Assembly: GCA_016703645.1 (NCBI GenBank)
Contig: JADJBR010000009.1
Location: forward strand, 549,935 to 613,934
Length of the DNA: 64,000 bases
From: Zoogloea sp.
Lineage (GTDB): Bacteria > Pseudomonadota > Gammaproteobacteria > Burkholderiales > Rhodocyclaceae
Direction of reading: 5' to 3'
The stretch's first letter is position 1. Each line of letters starts with the position of its first letter. The translations under genes were made by a program, and so were the position numbers. Under the pieces are notes generated by a model that ran no database searches, was not told the origin of the DNA, and saw nothing but the letters and a program-made list of their open reading frames with translations. Shown here piece after piece: positions 30,586 to 44,402 of this stretch.

Positions 30586-31698
30586 ATGAACGACACCCTC
30601 TTCCGCCCCTTCAACCTGGGGGCCATCGTCCTGCCCAACCGCATCGTCATGCCCCCCCTGACCCGTGCCCGCGCCGCCCAGCCGGGCAACGTGCCCACCG
30701 CCATGAACGCCGCGTACTACGCCCAGCGCGCCAGCGCCGGGCTGATCATTGCCGAGGCCACCGACATTTCGCCCGACGCCAAGGGCTACTCCCTGACGCC
30801 CGGGGTACACAGCCCCGAGCAGATCGCGGGCTGGCGCCAGGTGACGGATGCGGTGCACCAGGCTGGCGGGCGGATCTTTCTGCAGATCTGGCATTGCGGG
30901 CGCATGTCCCACCCGGATCTGCGCGGTGGCACGCAGACGGTGGCACCCTCGGCCATCGCCTTTCCGGGGCAAATCTGGCTCGCGGGGCCGGACGGCCGGG
31001 GCGGGATGGAGGATTGCCCCATGCCCCGTGCGCTGGCAACGGCGGAAATCGCCCCCATCGTGGCAAATTTTCGGCGGGCGGCGCTCAATGCCATTGATGC
31101 CGGTTTCGATGGGGTGGAAATCCATGCGGCCAATAGCTATCTCATTGACCAGTTCCTGCGCACCACGTCCAATCAGCGCACCGACCAGTACGGCGGCAGC
31201 CGCGAGAACCGGCTGCGCTTCCTGCTGGAGGTGACCGACGCGGTAAGTGAGGCCATTGGCCCCGCACGAACCGGCGTTCGCCTGTCCCCGCGCAACCAGG
31301 CCCGGGGCATGGATTGCCCGGACAGCATCCCCACCGCGCTCGAAGCCGCCGCCCTGCTGCATCGGCGGGGCGTGGCCTACCTGCATTTCAACGAACCCGA
31401 AGAGAACCCGCCCAGCGTGGCCGCCGGGCAGTTCCGCCGGCAGCTCCGGGCCGTCTTTCCGGGGCCGGTGATCGTTGCCGGCGCCTACACGGCCGAACGG
31501 GCCCGTCAGGCCCTCGCCAGCGGTGAAGTTGATCTGGTGGCCTTTGGACGTGCCTTCATCGCCAACCCGGATCTGCCTGTCCGTCTGCGGGACGGCCTGC
31601 CCCTCAATCCGCCGGACGCCACCACCTTCTTTGGCGGAGACGCCCGTGGCTACCTCGATTACCCCTGCCTCGCCCCCAACAGGGAGCAGCTAGCATGA
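30586..31698 (+). CDS. Old Yellow Enzyme-family NADH:flavin oxidoreductase
   Basis: FMN-dependent ene-reductase of 370 aa (NemA/XenB-like TIM barrel). The FMN-side LFRPFNLGAIVLPNRIVMPPLTRARA and the catalytic His/Asn/Tyr block GVEIHAANSYLIDQFLRT (H-x2-N-x-Y) are present, as are DQYGGSRENRLRF and the late FGRAFIANPDLPVRL phosphate-binding segment. It reduces electrophilic alkenes or nitro compounds in characterised relatives; the substrate here is unknown. It overlaps the next gene by 4 nt and is divergent from the LysR regulator. Confidence 0.95.
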   Translation: MNDTLFRPFNLGAIVLPNRIVMPPLTRARAAQPGNVPTAMNAAYYAQRASAGLIIAEATDISPDAKGYSLTPGVHSPEQIAGWRQVTDAVHQAGGRIFLQIWHCGRMSHPDLRGGTQTVAPSAIAFPGQIWLAGPDGRGGMEDCPMPRALATAEIAPIVANFRRAALNAIDAGFDGVEIHAANSYLIDQFLRTTSNQRTDQYGGSRENRLRFLLEVTDAVSEAIGPARTGVRLSPRNQARGMDCPDSIPTALEAAALLHRRGVAYLHFNEPEENPPSVAAGQFRRQLRAVFPGPVIVAGAYTAERARQALASGEVDLVAFGRAFIANPDLPVRLRDGLPLNPPDATTFFGGDARGYLDYPCLAPNREQLA

Positions 31699-32711
31699 AG
31701 GCCGTCGGCTACCAGCAACCCGGCAGCCTTGACCGGGCCGACGCCCTGATGGACATCGAACTTCCCTGCCCCGTGCCCGCCGGCCGCGATCTGCTGGTGG
31801 AGGTGCAGGCCATTGCGGTGAATCCGGTGGATACCAAGATCCGCAGGAGCGCAGCACCGGGCGAGGGGGACTACAAGGTGCTGGGCTATGACGCCGTAGG
31901 CATCGTCCGGGAGGTGGGGCCGGGGGTCCAGTTTTTCCGCCCGGGTGACGCGGTTTGGTATGCCGGCGCCATCGACCGAAGCGGCAGCAACGCGGAATAC
32001 CAACTGGTGGACGAACGCATCGTCGGGCGCAGGCCCGCCAGCCTGTCCGCGGCCGAGGCCGCCGCCCTGCCGCTCACCGGCATCACCGCCTGGGAGCTGC
32101 TCTTCGACCGCCTGCAGGTGCCCCTGGCCGGTCAGGGCGACGCAGCCAGCCTGCTCATCGTCGGCGCGGCAGGGGGCGTGGGCTCGATCCTGATCCAGCT
32201 GGCCCGCCAGCGTACCGACCTGACCGTGATCGCCACCGCATCAAGGCCCGAAAGCCGTGACTGGGTCCGGACCCTGGGCGCCCATCACGTCATTGATCAC
32301 CATCAGGCCTTTGCGCCCCAGCTCGCGGGCCTGAATACACCACCTGTGGACTATGCGATCAGCCTGACCCACACCGACCAGCACTTCACCCAGTTGATCG
32401 ATGCCCTCGCCCCCCAGGGCAAGCTGGCCCTGATCGACGACCCGGAGCTGATTGATGTACGCCTTCTCAAACGCAAGAGCCTGAGCCTGCACTGGGAGCT
32501 GATGTTCACCCGCTCCCTGTTCCAGACCCGGGACATGGAGGCCCAGCACCACCTGCTCAACGCGCTGGCCGACATGGTGGACCGGGGCGTCATTCGCAGC
32601 ACCGTACAGGCTCACCTGGGGCCGATCTGCGCCGAAAATCTGAAAAAGGCCCATGCCCTTCTGGAAGGCGGCACGGTTGTGGGCAAGATCGTGCTGGAGG
32701 GCTTCAACTAG
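31695..32711 (+). CDS. Zinc-type alcohol dehydrogenase-family / quinone oxidoreductase
   Basis: NADPH-dependent MDR-superfamily oxidoreductase of 338 aa. GroES-like N-terminal half (AIAVNPVDTKIRR, LGYDAVGIVREVG) and a Rossmann half with SLLIVGAAGGVGSILIQLAR. Zinc-ligand Cys/His positions of true alcohol dehydrogenases are not conserved (NPVDTK in place of CxxD), so it is a zinc-free quinone/enone reductase type despite the usual family name. Its ATG overlaps the stop of the Old Yellow Enzyme gene, so the two reductases form a coupled pair. Confidence 0.93.
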   Translation: MKAVGYQQPGSLDRADALMDIELPCPVPAGRDLLVEVQAIAVNPVDTKIRRSAAPGEGDYKVLGYDAVGIVREVGPGVQFFRPGDAVWYAGAIDRSGSNAEYQLVDERIVGRRPASLSAAEAAALPLTGITAWELLFDRLQVPLAGQGDAASLLIVGAAGGVGSILIQLARQRTDLTVIATASRPESRDWVRTLGAHHVIDHHQAFAPQLAGLNTPPVDYAISLTHTDQHFTQLIDALAPQGKLALIDDPELIDVRLLKRKSLSLHWELMFTRSLFQTRDMEAQHHLLNALADMVDRGVIRSTVQAHLGPICAENLKKAHALLEGGTVVGKIVLEGFN

Positions 32712-32720
32712 CCCCCGCCA

Positions 32721-38294
<5,574 letters not shown>

Positions 38295-38403
38295 AGCGTC
38301 TTGCCCGTCACTGATCACAGGAAACTGTTGTGCGATGGTATGCCGAAGCAGCAAGGTTTTCCAAGGCGAAGGGCCAAGCGGGTTTCCTGCGGTATGACGC
38401 CCC

Positions 38404-38432
38404 TTGCGAAACCTGCCCGGACGTTCCATTAT
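38404..38432 (+). promoter_or_regulatory. Candidate promoter of the small secreted peptide gene
   Basis: TTGCGA, 17-nt spacer, CATTAT: each hexamer matches the sigma-70 consensus at four of six positions. It ends 31 nt before the start codon at 38464. It overlaps the upstream candidate start (38429) of the opposite-strand kinase. Confidence 0.35.
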
Positions 38433-38463
38433 GAGGATATAAACTCAATTGGAGACTTCAATC

Positions 38464-38595
38464 ATGTTCCGCACCCTGGCACTGATGCTTGCCCTCGCCT
38501 TCGGCTTCACCGCCGGCGCCCAAGCCTGTGGCGACAACGCCAAGCACACCAAACCTGACATGAGCAAACCGGCGGCCCCCAAGACGGGCACCTGA
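38464..38595 (+). CDS. Small secreted peptide (43 aa), hypothetical
   Basis: A short gene: MFRTLALMLALAFG begins a typical Sec signal peptide with cleavage after AQA, leaving a mature part of about 22 residues (CGDNAKHTKP... ending APKTGT) with one Cys directly after the cleavage site. Ribosome site GGAGAC lies 7 nt before the ATG, and a strong terminator follows 15 nt after the stop, so it is a self-contained monocistronic unit. Function unknown; the +1 Cys might be lipidated, but the preceding residues are not a good lipobox. Confidence 0.65.
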   Translation: MFRTLALMLALAFGFTAGAQACGDNAKHTKPDMSKPAAPKTGT

Positions 38596-38609
38596 CCGGA
38601 CGAAAGAAC

Positions 38610-38633
38610 AAGGGCGCCCTCGAGCGCCCTTTT
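38610..38633 (+). terminator. Terminator after the small secreted peptide
   Basis: Stem AAGGGCGC/GCGCCCTT with a 6-nt loop, running into TTT. It closes the 43-aa peptide gene. Confidence 0.85.
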
Positions 38634-38753
38634 GCCGGTGGGCGCACCAAGACACGCAGCGTCCCGGACAGAGGGTCAGCGTGTGGCCTTTTGCTCCCAC
38701 CGGAGCATTCCTTTTCAACGCATCGGCCATCAAACCCATAAAAGGAGACACCT

Positions 38754-39188
38754 ATGCCCAACAGAACCCTGCGTCAGGTCGTGGAAGGTCAGACGCTCAT
38801 TTCCGCCGTCGCCGACACCTCCGTCCGCGCTGCAGCCATCGCCATGGCCAACAGCAAGGTCGGCGCCATCATGGTGGTGGACGGATCGGGGCAGCTCACC
38901 GGCCTATTCACCGAACGGGATGTCCTCAACCGGGTCGTGGCCAAGGGACTGGACCCGGACAAGACCCTCCTGTCTGCCGTCATGACCAGTTCCCTGCAGA
39001 CCGCCACCCCTGATAAACCGCTGGTCCATGCCCTCCATATGATGTTTGAGGGTGGCTTCCGCCACGTGCCTGTGGTGGAGAACGGACGTCCGATCGGCAT
39101 GGTGTCGGCCCGCAACGCCCTGGGGCTGGAAATCTGCCAGTTCGAGAAAGAACTGAAGGATCGCGATCACATCGCCGAGCTTCTCTGA
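38754..39188 (+). CDS. CBS-domain protein
   Basis: Cytoplasmic protein of 144 aa made only of a tandem CBS pair (Bateman module): first repeat about 10-62 (AAIAMANSKVGAIMVVD, GLFTERDVLNRVV), second about 75-130 (HALHMMFEGGFRHVPVVENGRPIGMVSARN). Such free-standing modules bind adenine nucleotides or SAM and regulate partners; no partner is adjacent. Ribosome site AAAGGAGA lies upstream, and a hairpin terminator follows. It is probably transcribed alone. Confidence 0.93.
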   Translation: MPNRTLRQVVEGQTLISAVADTSVRAAAIAMANSKVGAIMVVDGSGQLTGLFTERDVLNRVVAKGLDPDKTLLSAVMTSSLQTATPDKPLVHALHMMFEGGFRHVPVVENGRPIGMVSARNALGLEICQFEKELKDRDHIAELL

Positions 39189-39212
39189 CGGAAATCCGGG
39201 CATCCAACCCTC

Positions 39213-39236
39213 CAAGGGCCCCTAACGGGGCCCTTG
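39213..39236 (+). terminator. Terminator after the CBS-domain gene
   Basis: Perfect 10-bp stem CAAGGGCCCC/GGGGCCCTTG with loop TAAC, 25 nt after the stop codon; the T-tract is weak. Confidence 0.7.
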
Positions 39237-39290
39237 TGCCATGACTTGGCCAGGCACGAAGCGCCAGTGCCCGGCGGAAATCGCCTAAGA

Positions 39291-39317
39291 TGACGCTTTA
39301 CCCTTACGAAAGCGTCA
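39291..39317 (+). promoter_or_regulatory. Inverted repeat directly before the ribE start
   Basis: TGACGCTTT/AAAGCGTCA, a perfect 9-bp inverted repeat with a 9-nt loop, ending 5 nt before ATG 39323. It covers the position where a ribosome site is expected, and no classic Shine-Dalgarno sequence is seen, so it may control translation or be a protein-binding site. Confidence 0.4.
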
Positions 39318-39322
39318 AGCCC

Positions 39323-39922
39323 ATGTTTTCCGGAATCGTCGCCGCCACCGGCCGCATCCTGAACGTATCTCCCCTCGAAGAAGGCGTGCGCCTGACGGTG
39401 GACGTCGGCAGCCTGGATCTGGACGATGTACAGTTGGGCGACAGCATCGCCAACAGCGGCGTGTGTCTCACGGTGATTGCCCGGGACGGAAACACGGTCC
39501 AGTTCGACGTATCCCGCGAGACCCTGAATTGCACGGTGGGTCTCGATGCCCCTGGCGAGGTGAACCTCGAGAAAGCCCTCCGCCTGGCCGACCGCCTCGG
39601 TGGCCACCTGGTGACGGGCCACGTGGACGGCCTGGGCGAAGTGCTCCGCTTCGTCCCGGTTGGCGAGAGCCACGAACTGGTGATTCGCGCACCCGAAGCC
39701 CTCGCCGGCTACATCGCCCGAAAGGGATCAATCACCGTGGATGGCGTCAGCCTGACCGTAAATCAGGTGGATGGGTGTGACTTCTCCATCAACCTGATCC
39801 CCCACACTGTCCAGGTGACCACCCTGCGCCGCCTGGCCACCGGCAGCAAGGTGAACCTGGAGATCGACCTGATCGCCCGCTACTGCGAGCGCCTGCTCAG
39901 CATGGACCGCAGCGCGAGCTGA
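39323..39922 (+). CDS. ribE: Riboflavin synthase (alpha subunit)
   Basis: Dismutates two 6,7-dimethyl-8-ribityllumazine molecules to riboflavin. The product is 199 aa, with two lumazine-binding repeats: MFSGIVAATGRI... and GHLVTGHVDGLGEV..., with VSLTVNQVDGCDFSINLIPHT in the second. ATG 39323 is chosen because the family begins MF(S/T)GIV at residue 1; an in-frame ATG at 39290 would add an unrelated leader. It is separated from ribB/ribH by the opposite-strand PEP-CTERM gene. No FMN riboswitch was seen. Confidence 0.96.
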   Translation: MFSGIVAATGRILNVSPLEEGVRLTVDVGSLDLDDVQLGDSIANSGVCLTVIARDGNTVQFDVSRETLNCTVGLDAPGEVNLEKALRLADRLGGHLVTGHVDGLGEVLRFVPVGESHELVIRAPEALAGYIARKGSITVDGVSLTVNQVDGCDFSINLIPHTVQVTTLRRLATGSKVNLEIDLIARYCERLLSMDRSAS

Positions 39923-39928
39923 CCGGAA

Positions 39929-40804
39929 TCAGCCGCGCTTGCGGCGAGCCAGTCCGCCCATCAGGCCCAGGCCCAGCAGCGCCAGGGCCGATGAAGCGGG
40001 TTCCGGCACCGTGCTGGCGGGCGGCGTGGCCGCGTCGGGGAAGCGGGCCCGTCCCAGCCCGGAGAAGTCGAAGGCCAGCGCCGAATCGAAGACTTCGTCG
40101 CCCCAGTTGACGACGCCAAACTCCAGAACGAAGTTGCCCGCGCCGGTAAAGGTGTAGTCGGAGTGGATCCAGCCCGACGGACCGCAAGTGTTCGCGGCAT
40201 CCCAACAGAAGCCGCTGGATACCCCCAACGGATCCCACACGGTGCTCGCCACATTGAAGCCGATCGAAGCGCCGTCATTGAGCACGGCATCGAGCTTGTC
40301 CGGCAGGCTGTTGTCCTGCTGGCGCTTCAGCACATCCCCCGGCACCACATTTCCCCGCGCCGAGTTGGTGCTGCGGGCGGTGAACAGCCACGCCGCCGTG
40401 GTGTTCGTGCCGGCCGTCACCAGTCGTGCCCAAGCGTAATCTTCGTAGCCGCGGCCATCGGTGGAGATGTAGTTGAAGTTCAGGGACAGGGTGTCGTTGG
40501 CCTGGGCGCTGAAGACGCTGGAAAGCACCGTGGAACCATTGTTCGCAGCTTCATTGCCCTTTCCATCGGTCTTGAGCAGTAGCGGCGACACACCCGACAC
40601 GCCGCCGGCTGTAGACACGTAGCCGAAACGGGCGTTGCCCGCCGGCGAGGTGGTGACAGTGCTGTCACCGGCGATCAGGCCGGTGGCGCCGGTTGCGGCC
40701 CAGGTGGTGCCATCGAGGGACAGCGCCGCCGCGTGGGCGACCGGGGCGAGCGCCATGGCGACAAGGCCCCAGGCCAGCTGCGCTGAAGAAGACCGGAATT
40801 TCAT
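39929..40804 (-). CDS. PEP-CTERM sorting-domain exported protein
   Basis: Surface or secreted protein of 291 aa. Signal peptide about 1-26 (cleavage near PVAHA-A). The mature body is a beta-rich domain with one Cys pair (GFCWDAANTCGPSGW). The C-terminus is a complete PEP-CTERM signal at 266-291: VPEP, then the hydrophobic segment ASSALALLGLGLMGGLA, then RRKRG. Such proteins are processed by exosortase EpsH-type systems and are linked to exopolysaccharide and floc formation in Rhodocyclales. A GAGGGGAAA ribosome site precedes the ATG, and a sigma-54 type promoter lies about 100 bp upstream. It is inserted between ribE and ribB on the opposite strand. Confidence 0.92.
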   Translation of the reverse strand: MKFRSSSAQLAWGLVAMALAPVAHAAALSLDGTTWAATGATGLIAGDSTVTTSPAGNARFGYVSTAGGVSGVSPLLLKTDGKGNEAANNGSTVLSSVFSAQANDTLSLNFNYISTDGRGYEDYAWARLVTAGTNTTAAWLFTARSTNSARGNVVPGDVLKRQQDNSLPDKLDAVLNDGASIGFNVASTVWDPLGVSSGFCWDAANTCGPSGWIHSDYTFTGAGNFVLEFGVVNWGDEVFDSALAFDFSGLGRARFPDAATPPASTVPEPASSALALLGLGLMGGLARRKRG

Positions 40805-41334
40805 TGTGTTTCCCCTCTCTTTTTGTCTCGTCCATCAGGACGTTTCGGTGCGGTGCCGCTTGAACGGGGGAACACCCCTGCGGCGCCACGGCTCGCAGAC
40901 AAGCGCAAACCCCGTGCCACCGCGCCACGCGTCCGCAACCCACTGATATATATGACACTCTATCCAACAAACCGCGCTTGACCGGAATACCGGGGCAAAG
41001 AGCCCAGACAAATCGGGGCATTTTCCCCACTTCTGGGGGCTGCACGGTCAGAGGTCATCTGAAGGGCCGCGCGCGTGATCCCGCCAACGCAGCCGGAAAG
41101 GCTTCCGGTGGATAAAGTCGCGCTCCGCAGCCCGGGTGTGGGAAAATGGCTCGCCAACGAAACGCAAAACAGGCTGGCAGCCCCCCCTCTCATCGACAGG
41201 GCGCCCGGCCACATGCTCATGAATCGCAGAAGATCAATGAAGAACCCATCGTTGCGGCACATCATGCCTGCCGCCCACGAGCACGTGCACCTGCAAGGGC
41301 AGAGCCATTCAAACGTTGCCGGAGAATCCTTGCC
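40805..41334. other. 530-bp divergent intergenic region, PEP-CTERM gene / ribB
   Basis: No convincing gene. It contains the sigma-54 promoter of the PEP-CTERM gene (40905-40919), an AT-rich patch near 40945 (TGATATATATGA), and the leader of ribB. Activator sites for a sigma-54 enhancer-binding protein would be expected upstream of 40919. Frames here lack ribosome sites and family features. I looked for an FMN riboswitch before ribB and did not find its conserved GGGGCAGGGTGAAA-type core. Confidence 0.5.
40905..40919 (-). promoter_or_regulatory. Sigma-54 (RpoN) promoter of the PEP-CTERM gene
   Basis: On the minus strand the sequence reads TGGCACGGGGTTTGC: an exact -24 TGGCAC, 5-nt spacer and -12 TTGC. 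Predicted start of transcription is near 40893, leaving a leader of about 90 nt before the ATG at 40804. Confidence 0.8.
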
Positions 41335-42435
41335 ATGAGCGCACTCGCCCCCATCCAGGACATCATTGCCGACATCAAGGCCGGCCGGATGGTCATCCTC
41401 GTGGACGAGGAAGACCGGGAGAACGAAGGCGACATCGTCATCGCTGCCGAGTTCATCACGCCGGAAACCATCAACTTCATGGCCAAGCATGCCCGCGGCC
41501 TGATCTGCCTGACCCTGACCGAAGAGCGCTGCCGCCAGCTCGGCATCAACCACATGGCGCGGGACAACCGCAGCCAGTTCAGCACCGCCTTCACCGTGTC
41601 GATCGAAGCGGCCGAGGGCGTCACCACCGGCATTTCCGCCGCCGATCGGGCGCGTACCGTGCAGGCGGCGGTGGCCCGCCATGCCAAGGCCAGCGACATC
41701 GTCCAGCCGGGCCACATCTTCCCGATCATGGCCAAGCCGGGCGGCGTGCTCATCCGCGCCGGACACACGGAGGCCGGCTGTGATCTGGCAGGCATCGCCG
41801 GGCTGGAACCGGCTTCCGTGATCTGCGAGATCATGAATGATGACGGCACCATGGCCCGCCTGCCCGAACTGATCGAGTTCGCCCGCGAGCACGGCCTCCG
41901 GATCGGGGCCATCCGCGACCTCATCGAATACCGCGCGCGCACCGAGAAGCTGGTGGAAAAAGTCAGCGAAAAGAACGTGGACACCCCCTACGGCCCATTC
42001 CGCCTGTCGGCCTTCGAGGACAAGACCTCCGGCGAAGTGCATCTGGCCATGGCCTATGGCGACATCCGCCCGGAAGTGGATACCCTTGTACGAGTCCATG
42101 AACCGGTATCGGTACTCGACTTCCTCGATCCCGCCAGCGGTCGTCACAGCTTTCCCGTCGATACCGCCCTGAAACGCATCGCCGAACACGGGCATGGCGT
42201 CATGGTGCTGCTCTATCGCCCCCAGACCGGCCAGGACCTCCTGGCCCAGCTATCGGTGGACACCGAACCAAACCGCCCGGCCCAGAAATGGGATCCGCGC
42301 CTGTTCGGCATCGGCGCCCAGATCCTCGCCGGCCTCAACGTGGGCCGGATGAAGATCCTCGCCAGCCCGCGCAAGATCCCCAGCATGGCCGGCTTCGGCC
42401 TCACCGTCGTGGGCCATGTGCCCCCCGGCGTCTGA
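41335..42435 (+). CDS. ribB: 3,4-dihydroxy-2-butanone-4-phosphate synthase with degenerate GTP cyclohydrolase II domain (RibBX type)
   Basis: Converts ribulose-5-phosphate to the four-carbon riboflavin precursor. The product is 366 aa. The RibB domain (1-205) is complete: [20 protein letters not shown] with the acidic metal/catalytic loop, [11 protein letters not shown], and [12 protein letters not shown]. The C-terminal part (about 208-366) aligns with GTP cyclohydrolase II but contains no cysteine at all, so the zinc ligands (C-x10-C-x-C) are missing and the cyclohydrolase is presumably inactive; another ribA should exist elsewhere. Ribosome site GGAG lies 10 nt upstream. It is followed 25 nt later by ribH. 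Confidence 0.93.
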   Translation: MSALAPIQDIIADIKAGRMVILVDEEDRENEGDIVIAAEFITPETINFMAKHARGLICLTLTEERCRQLGINHMARDNRSQFSTAFTVSIEAAEGVTTGISAADRARTVQAAVARHAKASDIVQPGHIFPIMAKPGGVLIRAGHTEAGCDLAGIAGLEPASVICEIMNDDGTMARLPELIEFAREHGLRIGAIRDLIEYRARTEKLVEKVSEKNVDTPYGPFRLSAFEDKTSGEVHLAMAYGDIRPEVDTLVRVHEPVSVLDFLDPASGRHSFPVDTALKRIAEHGHGVMVLLYRPQTGQDLLAQLSVDTEPNRPAQKWDPRLFGIGAQILAGLNVGRMKILASPRKIPSMAGFGLTVVGHVPPGV

Positions 42436-42460
42436 ACGCGCCCCAATTTCAGGACACTCC

Positions 42461-42931
42461 ATGCCCCGCTACGAAAACATCCGTGAAATCGAACCCAACC
42501 TGGACGGCCGCGGCCTCCGCGTCGGTGTTGTCATGTGCCGCTTCAACCTCGACGTCTGCGAGGGGCTGCTGTCCTCGTGTACCGCCGAGCTGCTGCGCCT
42601 TGGTGTCGCGAGCGACGCGATCACCATTGCCACCGTGCCCGGCGCCCTCGAAGCACCGCTGACCCTGCAGGTCATGGCCAGGAGCGGCCGTTTTGACGCC
42701 CTGGTCGCCCTCGGCGCCGTGATCCGCGGCGAAACCTATCACTTCGAACTGGTCTCCAACGAACAGGGTTCCGGTATCAACCGGGTATCCCTCGACACCG
42801 GCGTCCCCATTGCCAACGGCATCCTCACCACCGAAGACGATGACCAGGCCCTGGCCCGCATGCAGGTCAAGGGTGCGGACTGTGCCCAGGCCGCCGTTGA
42901 AATGGCCCGCCTCCTGAAGGCATTGGCATGA
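42461..42931 (+). CDS. ribH: 6,7-dimethyl-8-ribityllumazine synthase
   Basis: Condenses the RibB product with the pyrimidine precursor to make lumazine, forming icosahedral or pentameric shells. The product is 156 aa. Motifs: [33 protein letters not shown] and [19 protein letters not shown] with the catalytic His, then [17 protein letters not shown]. The start ATG 42461 follows the ribB stop by 25 nt, and its stop overlaps the nusB start (ATGA). This places riboflavin synthesis and nusB in one operon, as in many proteobacteria. Confidence 0.97.
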   Translation: MPRYENIREIEPNLDGRGLRVGVVMCRFNLDVCEGLLSSCTAELLRLGVASDAITIATVPGALEAPLTLQVMARSGRFDALVALGAVIRGETYHFELVSNEQGSGINRVSLDTGVPIANGILTTEDDDQALARMQVKGADCAQAAVEMARLLKALA

Positions 42932-43404
42932 GCACGCCCAACAAATCCCCCCGCCGCCGCGCCCGCGAATTTGCCCTGCAGGGCGTCTACCAGTGGCTGC
43001 TGAGCCAGGCCCAGCTCACCTCCATCGAAAGCCAGCTTGGCGAAGTCGGTGGTTTCGACAAGTGCGACCGGGATCTCTTCCTGGGCCTGCTGCGCGGCAC
43101 CATCAGCAACGCCAGCGAACTGCAGGTCGGCTTTGCCCCCTACATCGACCGCCCGATCAATGAGCTGTCGCCGATCGAGCGCGGCATCCTGCTGATCTCC
43201 ACCTTCGAACTGATCCACCGTCCGGAAACCCCCTACCGGGTCATCATCAACGAGGCCATCGAACTGGCCAAGGGCTATGGCGGCACCGACGGGCACAAGT
43301 TCGTGAACGGCGTGCTCGACAAGCTGGCAGCCCGCGTGCGCGCCGATGAGGTGGAGGCCAATGCCCAGCAACGCCGCGCTGCCCGCAACGGCGACAAGGG
43401 CTGA
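42928..43404 (+). CDS. nusB: Transcription antitermination protein NusB
   Basis: All-helical RNA-binding protein of 158 aa that with NusE (S10) binds boxA of rRNA operons. Begins with the Arg-rich [21 protein letters not shown], and has [22 protein letters not shown] and [33 protein letters not shown]. Overlaps ribH by 4 nt; thiL follows after 29 nt. Confidence 0.97.
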   Translation: MSTPNKSPRRRAREFALQGVYQWLLSQAQLTSIESQLGEVGGFDKCDRDLFLGLLRGTISNASELQVGFAPYIDRPINELSPIERGILLISTFELIHRPETPYRVIINEAIELAKGYGGTDGHKFVNGVLDKLAARVRADEVEANAQQRRAARNGDKG

Positions 43405-43433
43405 CGCCTTCCGGCGGTTCTCCACGTGTCGCG

Positions 43434-44402
43434 ATGCCCTCCGAATTCGCCCTGATCCGCCGCCATTTCACCCGCCCTGCCCGCCATACCGACCTGGCGG
43501 TGGGCGATGACGCCGCCCTGATCCGCCCCCGCCCCGGCATGCAACTGGCGATATCCACCGACATGCTGGTGGCCGGCACCCACTTTTTCGCCGATACCGA
43601 CCCCAAGGATCTGGGCTGGAAGACCCTCGCGGTGAACGTCTCCGACCTGGCCGCCATGGGTGCTGAGCCCCGCTGGGTGGTGCTCGCTGCCAGCCTGCCA
43701 AGCGCCGACGAAGGCTGGATCGCCCCCTTCGCCGAGGGCTTTTTTGCCTGTTGTGAGGCTTTCGGCGTCGATGCCATCGGCGGCGACACCACCCGCGGCC
43801 CGCTCAACCTGTGCCCGACCATCTTTGGTGAGGTGCCCTTCGGTCAGGCCGTCACCCGCAGTGGCGGCCGGGCGGGCGATGAGCTGTGGGTGTCCGGGGC
43901 ACCGGGCCGGGCGGCCCTCGGGCTGGCCCATCTGAAATCCGAAATCCGGCTCGCGACCGACTGGCGCGACGACTGCCTGGCCGCCCTGCATCGCCCCCAG
44001 CCCCGCGTCGCCCTCGGCCTGGCCCTGCGCGGGCTGGCCACGGCCATGCTGGATGTCTCCGACGGCCTGCTGGGCGATCTGGATCACATCCTGGAATTGT
44101 CCGGGGTGGGTGCCGAAGTGGATGAGACGGCCCTGCCGCTGGCACCCCTGATCGCGGCCTGCGGCGACCCGGCCCGGGCCTTCCAGGCCTGCACCGCCGG
44201 CGGCGATGACTACGAGCTGCTGTTTGCCGCCCCGGCCGAGCGCCGCGCCGATCTGCTTGCCCTGTCCGCCCGCCTCAAGCTGCCCCTGCATTGCATCGGA
44301 CGCCTCACCAACCAACCGGGCCGCTTGCAGCTACGTCACGCCAATGGCCAGCTCGACGATCTGGCCGTCCGCGGCTATGACCACTTCGGTCGCACGCCAT
44401 GA
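43434..44402 (+). CDS. thiL: Thiamine-monophosphate kinase
   Basis: ATP-dependent kinase making thiamine pyrophosphate from thiamine monophosphate. The product is 322 aa of the PurM/AIRS fold. Seen: SEFALIRRHF, the LAVGDDAALI metal loop, STDMLVAGTHFF, NVSDLAAMGAEPRWVVL, GGDTTRG, LDVSDGLLGDLDHIL and the late GGDDYELLFAAP. It overlaps pgpA by 4 nt, so nusB-thiL-pgpA-pncC read as one block. Confidence 0.97.
   Translation: MPSEFALIRRHFTRPARHTDLAVGDDAALIRPRPGMQLAISTDMLVAGTHFFADTDPKDLGWKTLAVNVSDLAAMGAEPRWVVLAASLPSADEGWIAPFAEGFFACCEAFGVDAIGGDTTRGPLNLCPTIFGEVPFGQAVTRSGGRAGDELWVSGAPGRAALGLAHLKSEIRLATDWRDDCLAALHRPQPRVALGLALRGLATAMLDVSDGLLGDLDHILELSGVGAEVDETALPLAPLIAACGDPARAFQACTAGGDDYELLFAAPAERRADLLALSARLKLPLHCIGRLTNQPGRLQLRHANGQLDDLAVRGYDHFGRTP

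Noticed and set aside
40805-41334. FMN riboswitch before ribB, and an 87-codon frame at 41075-41338
   Set aside because: The conserved RFN core motifs are absent, and the frame has no ribosome site or protein features.
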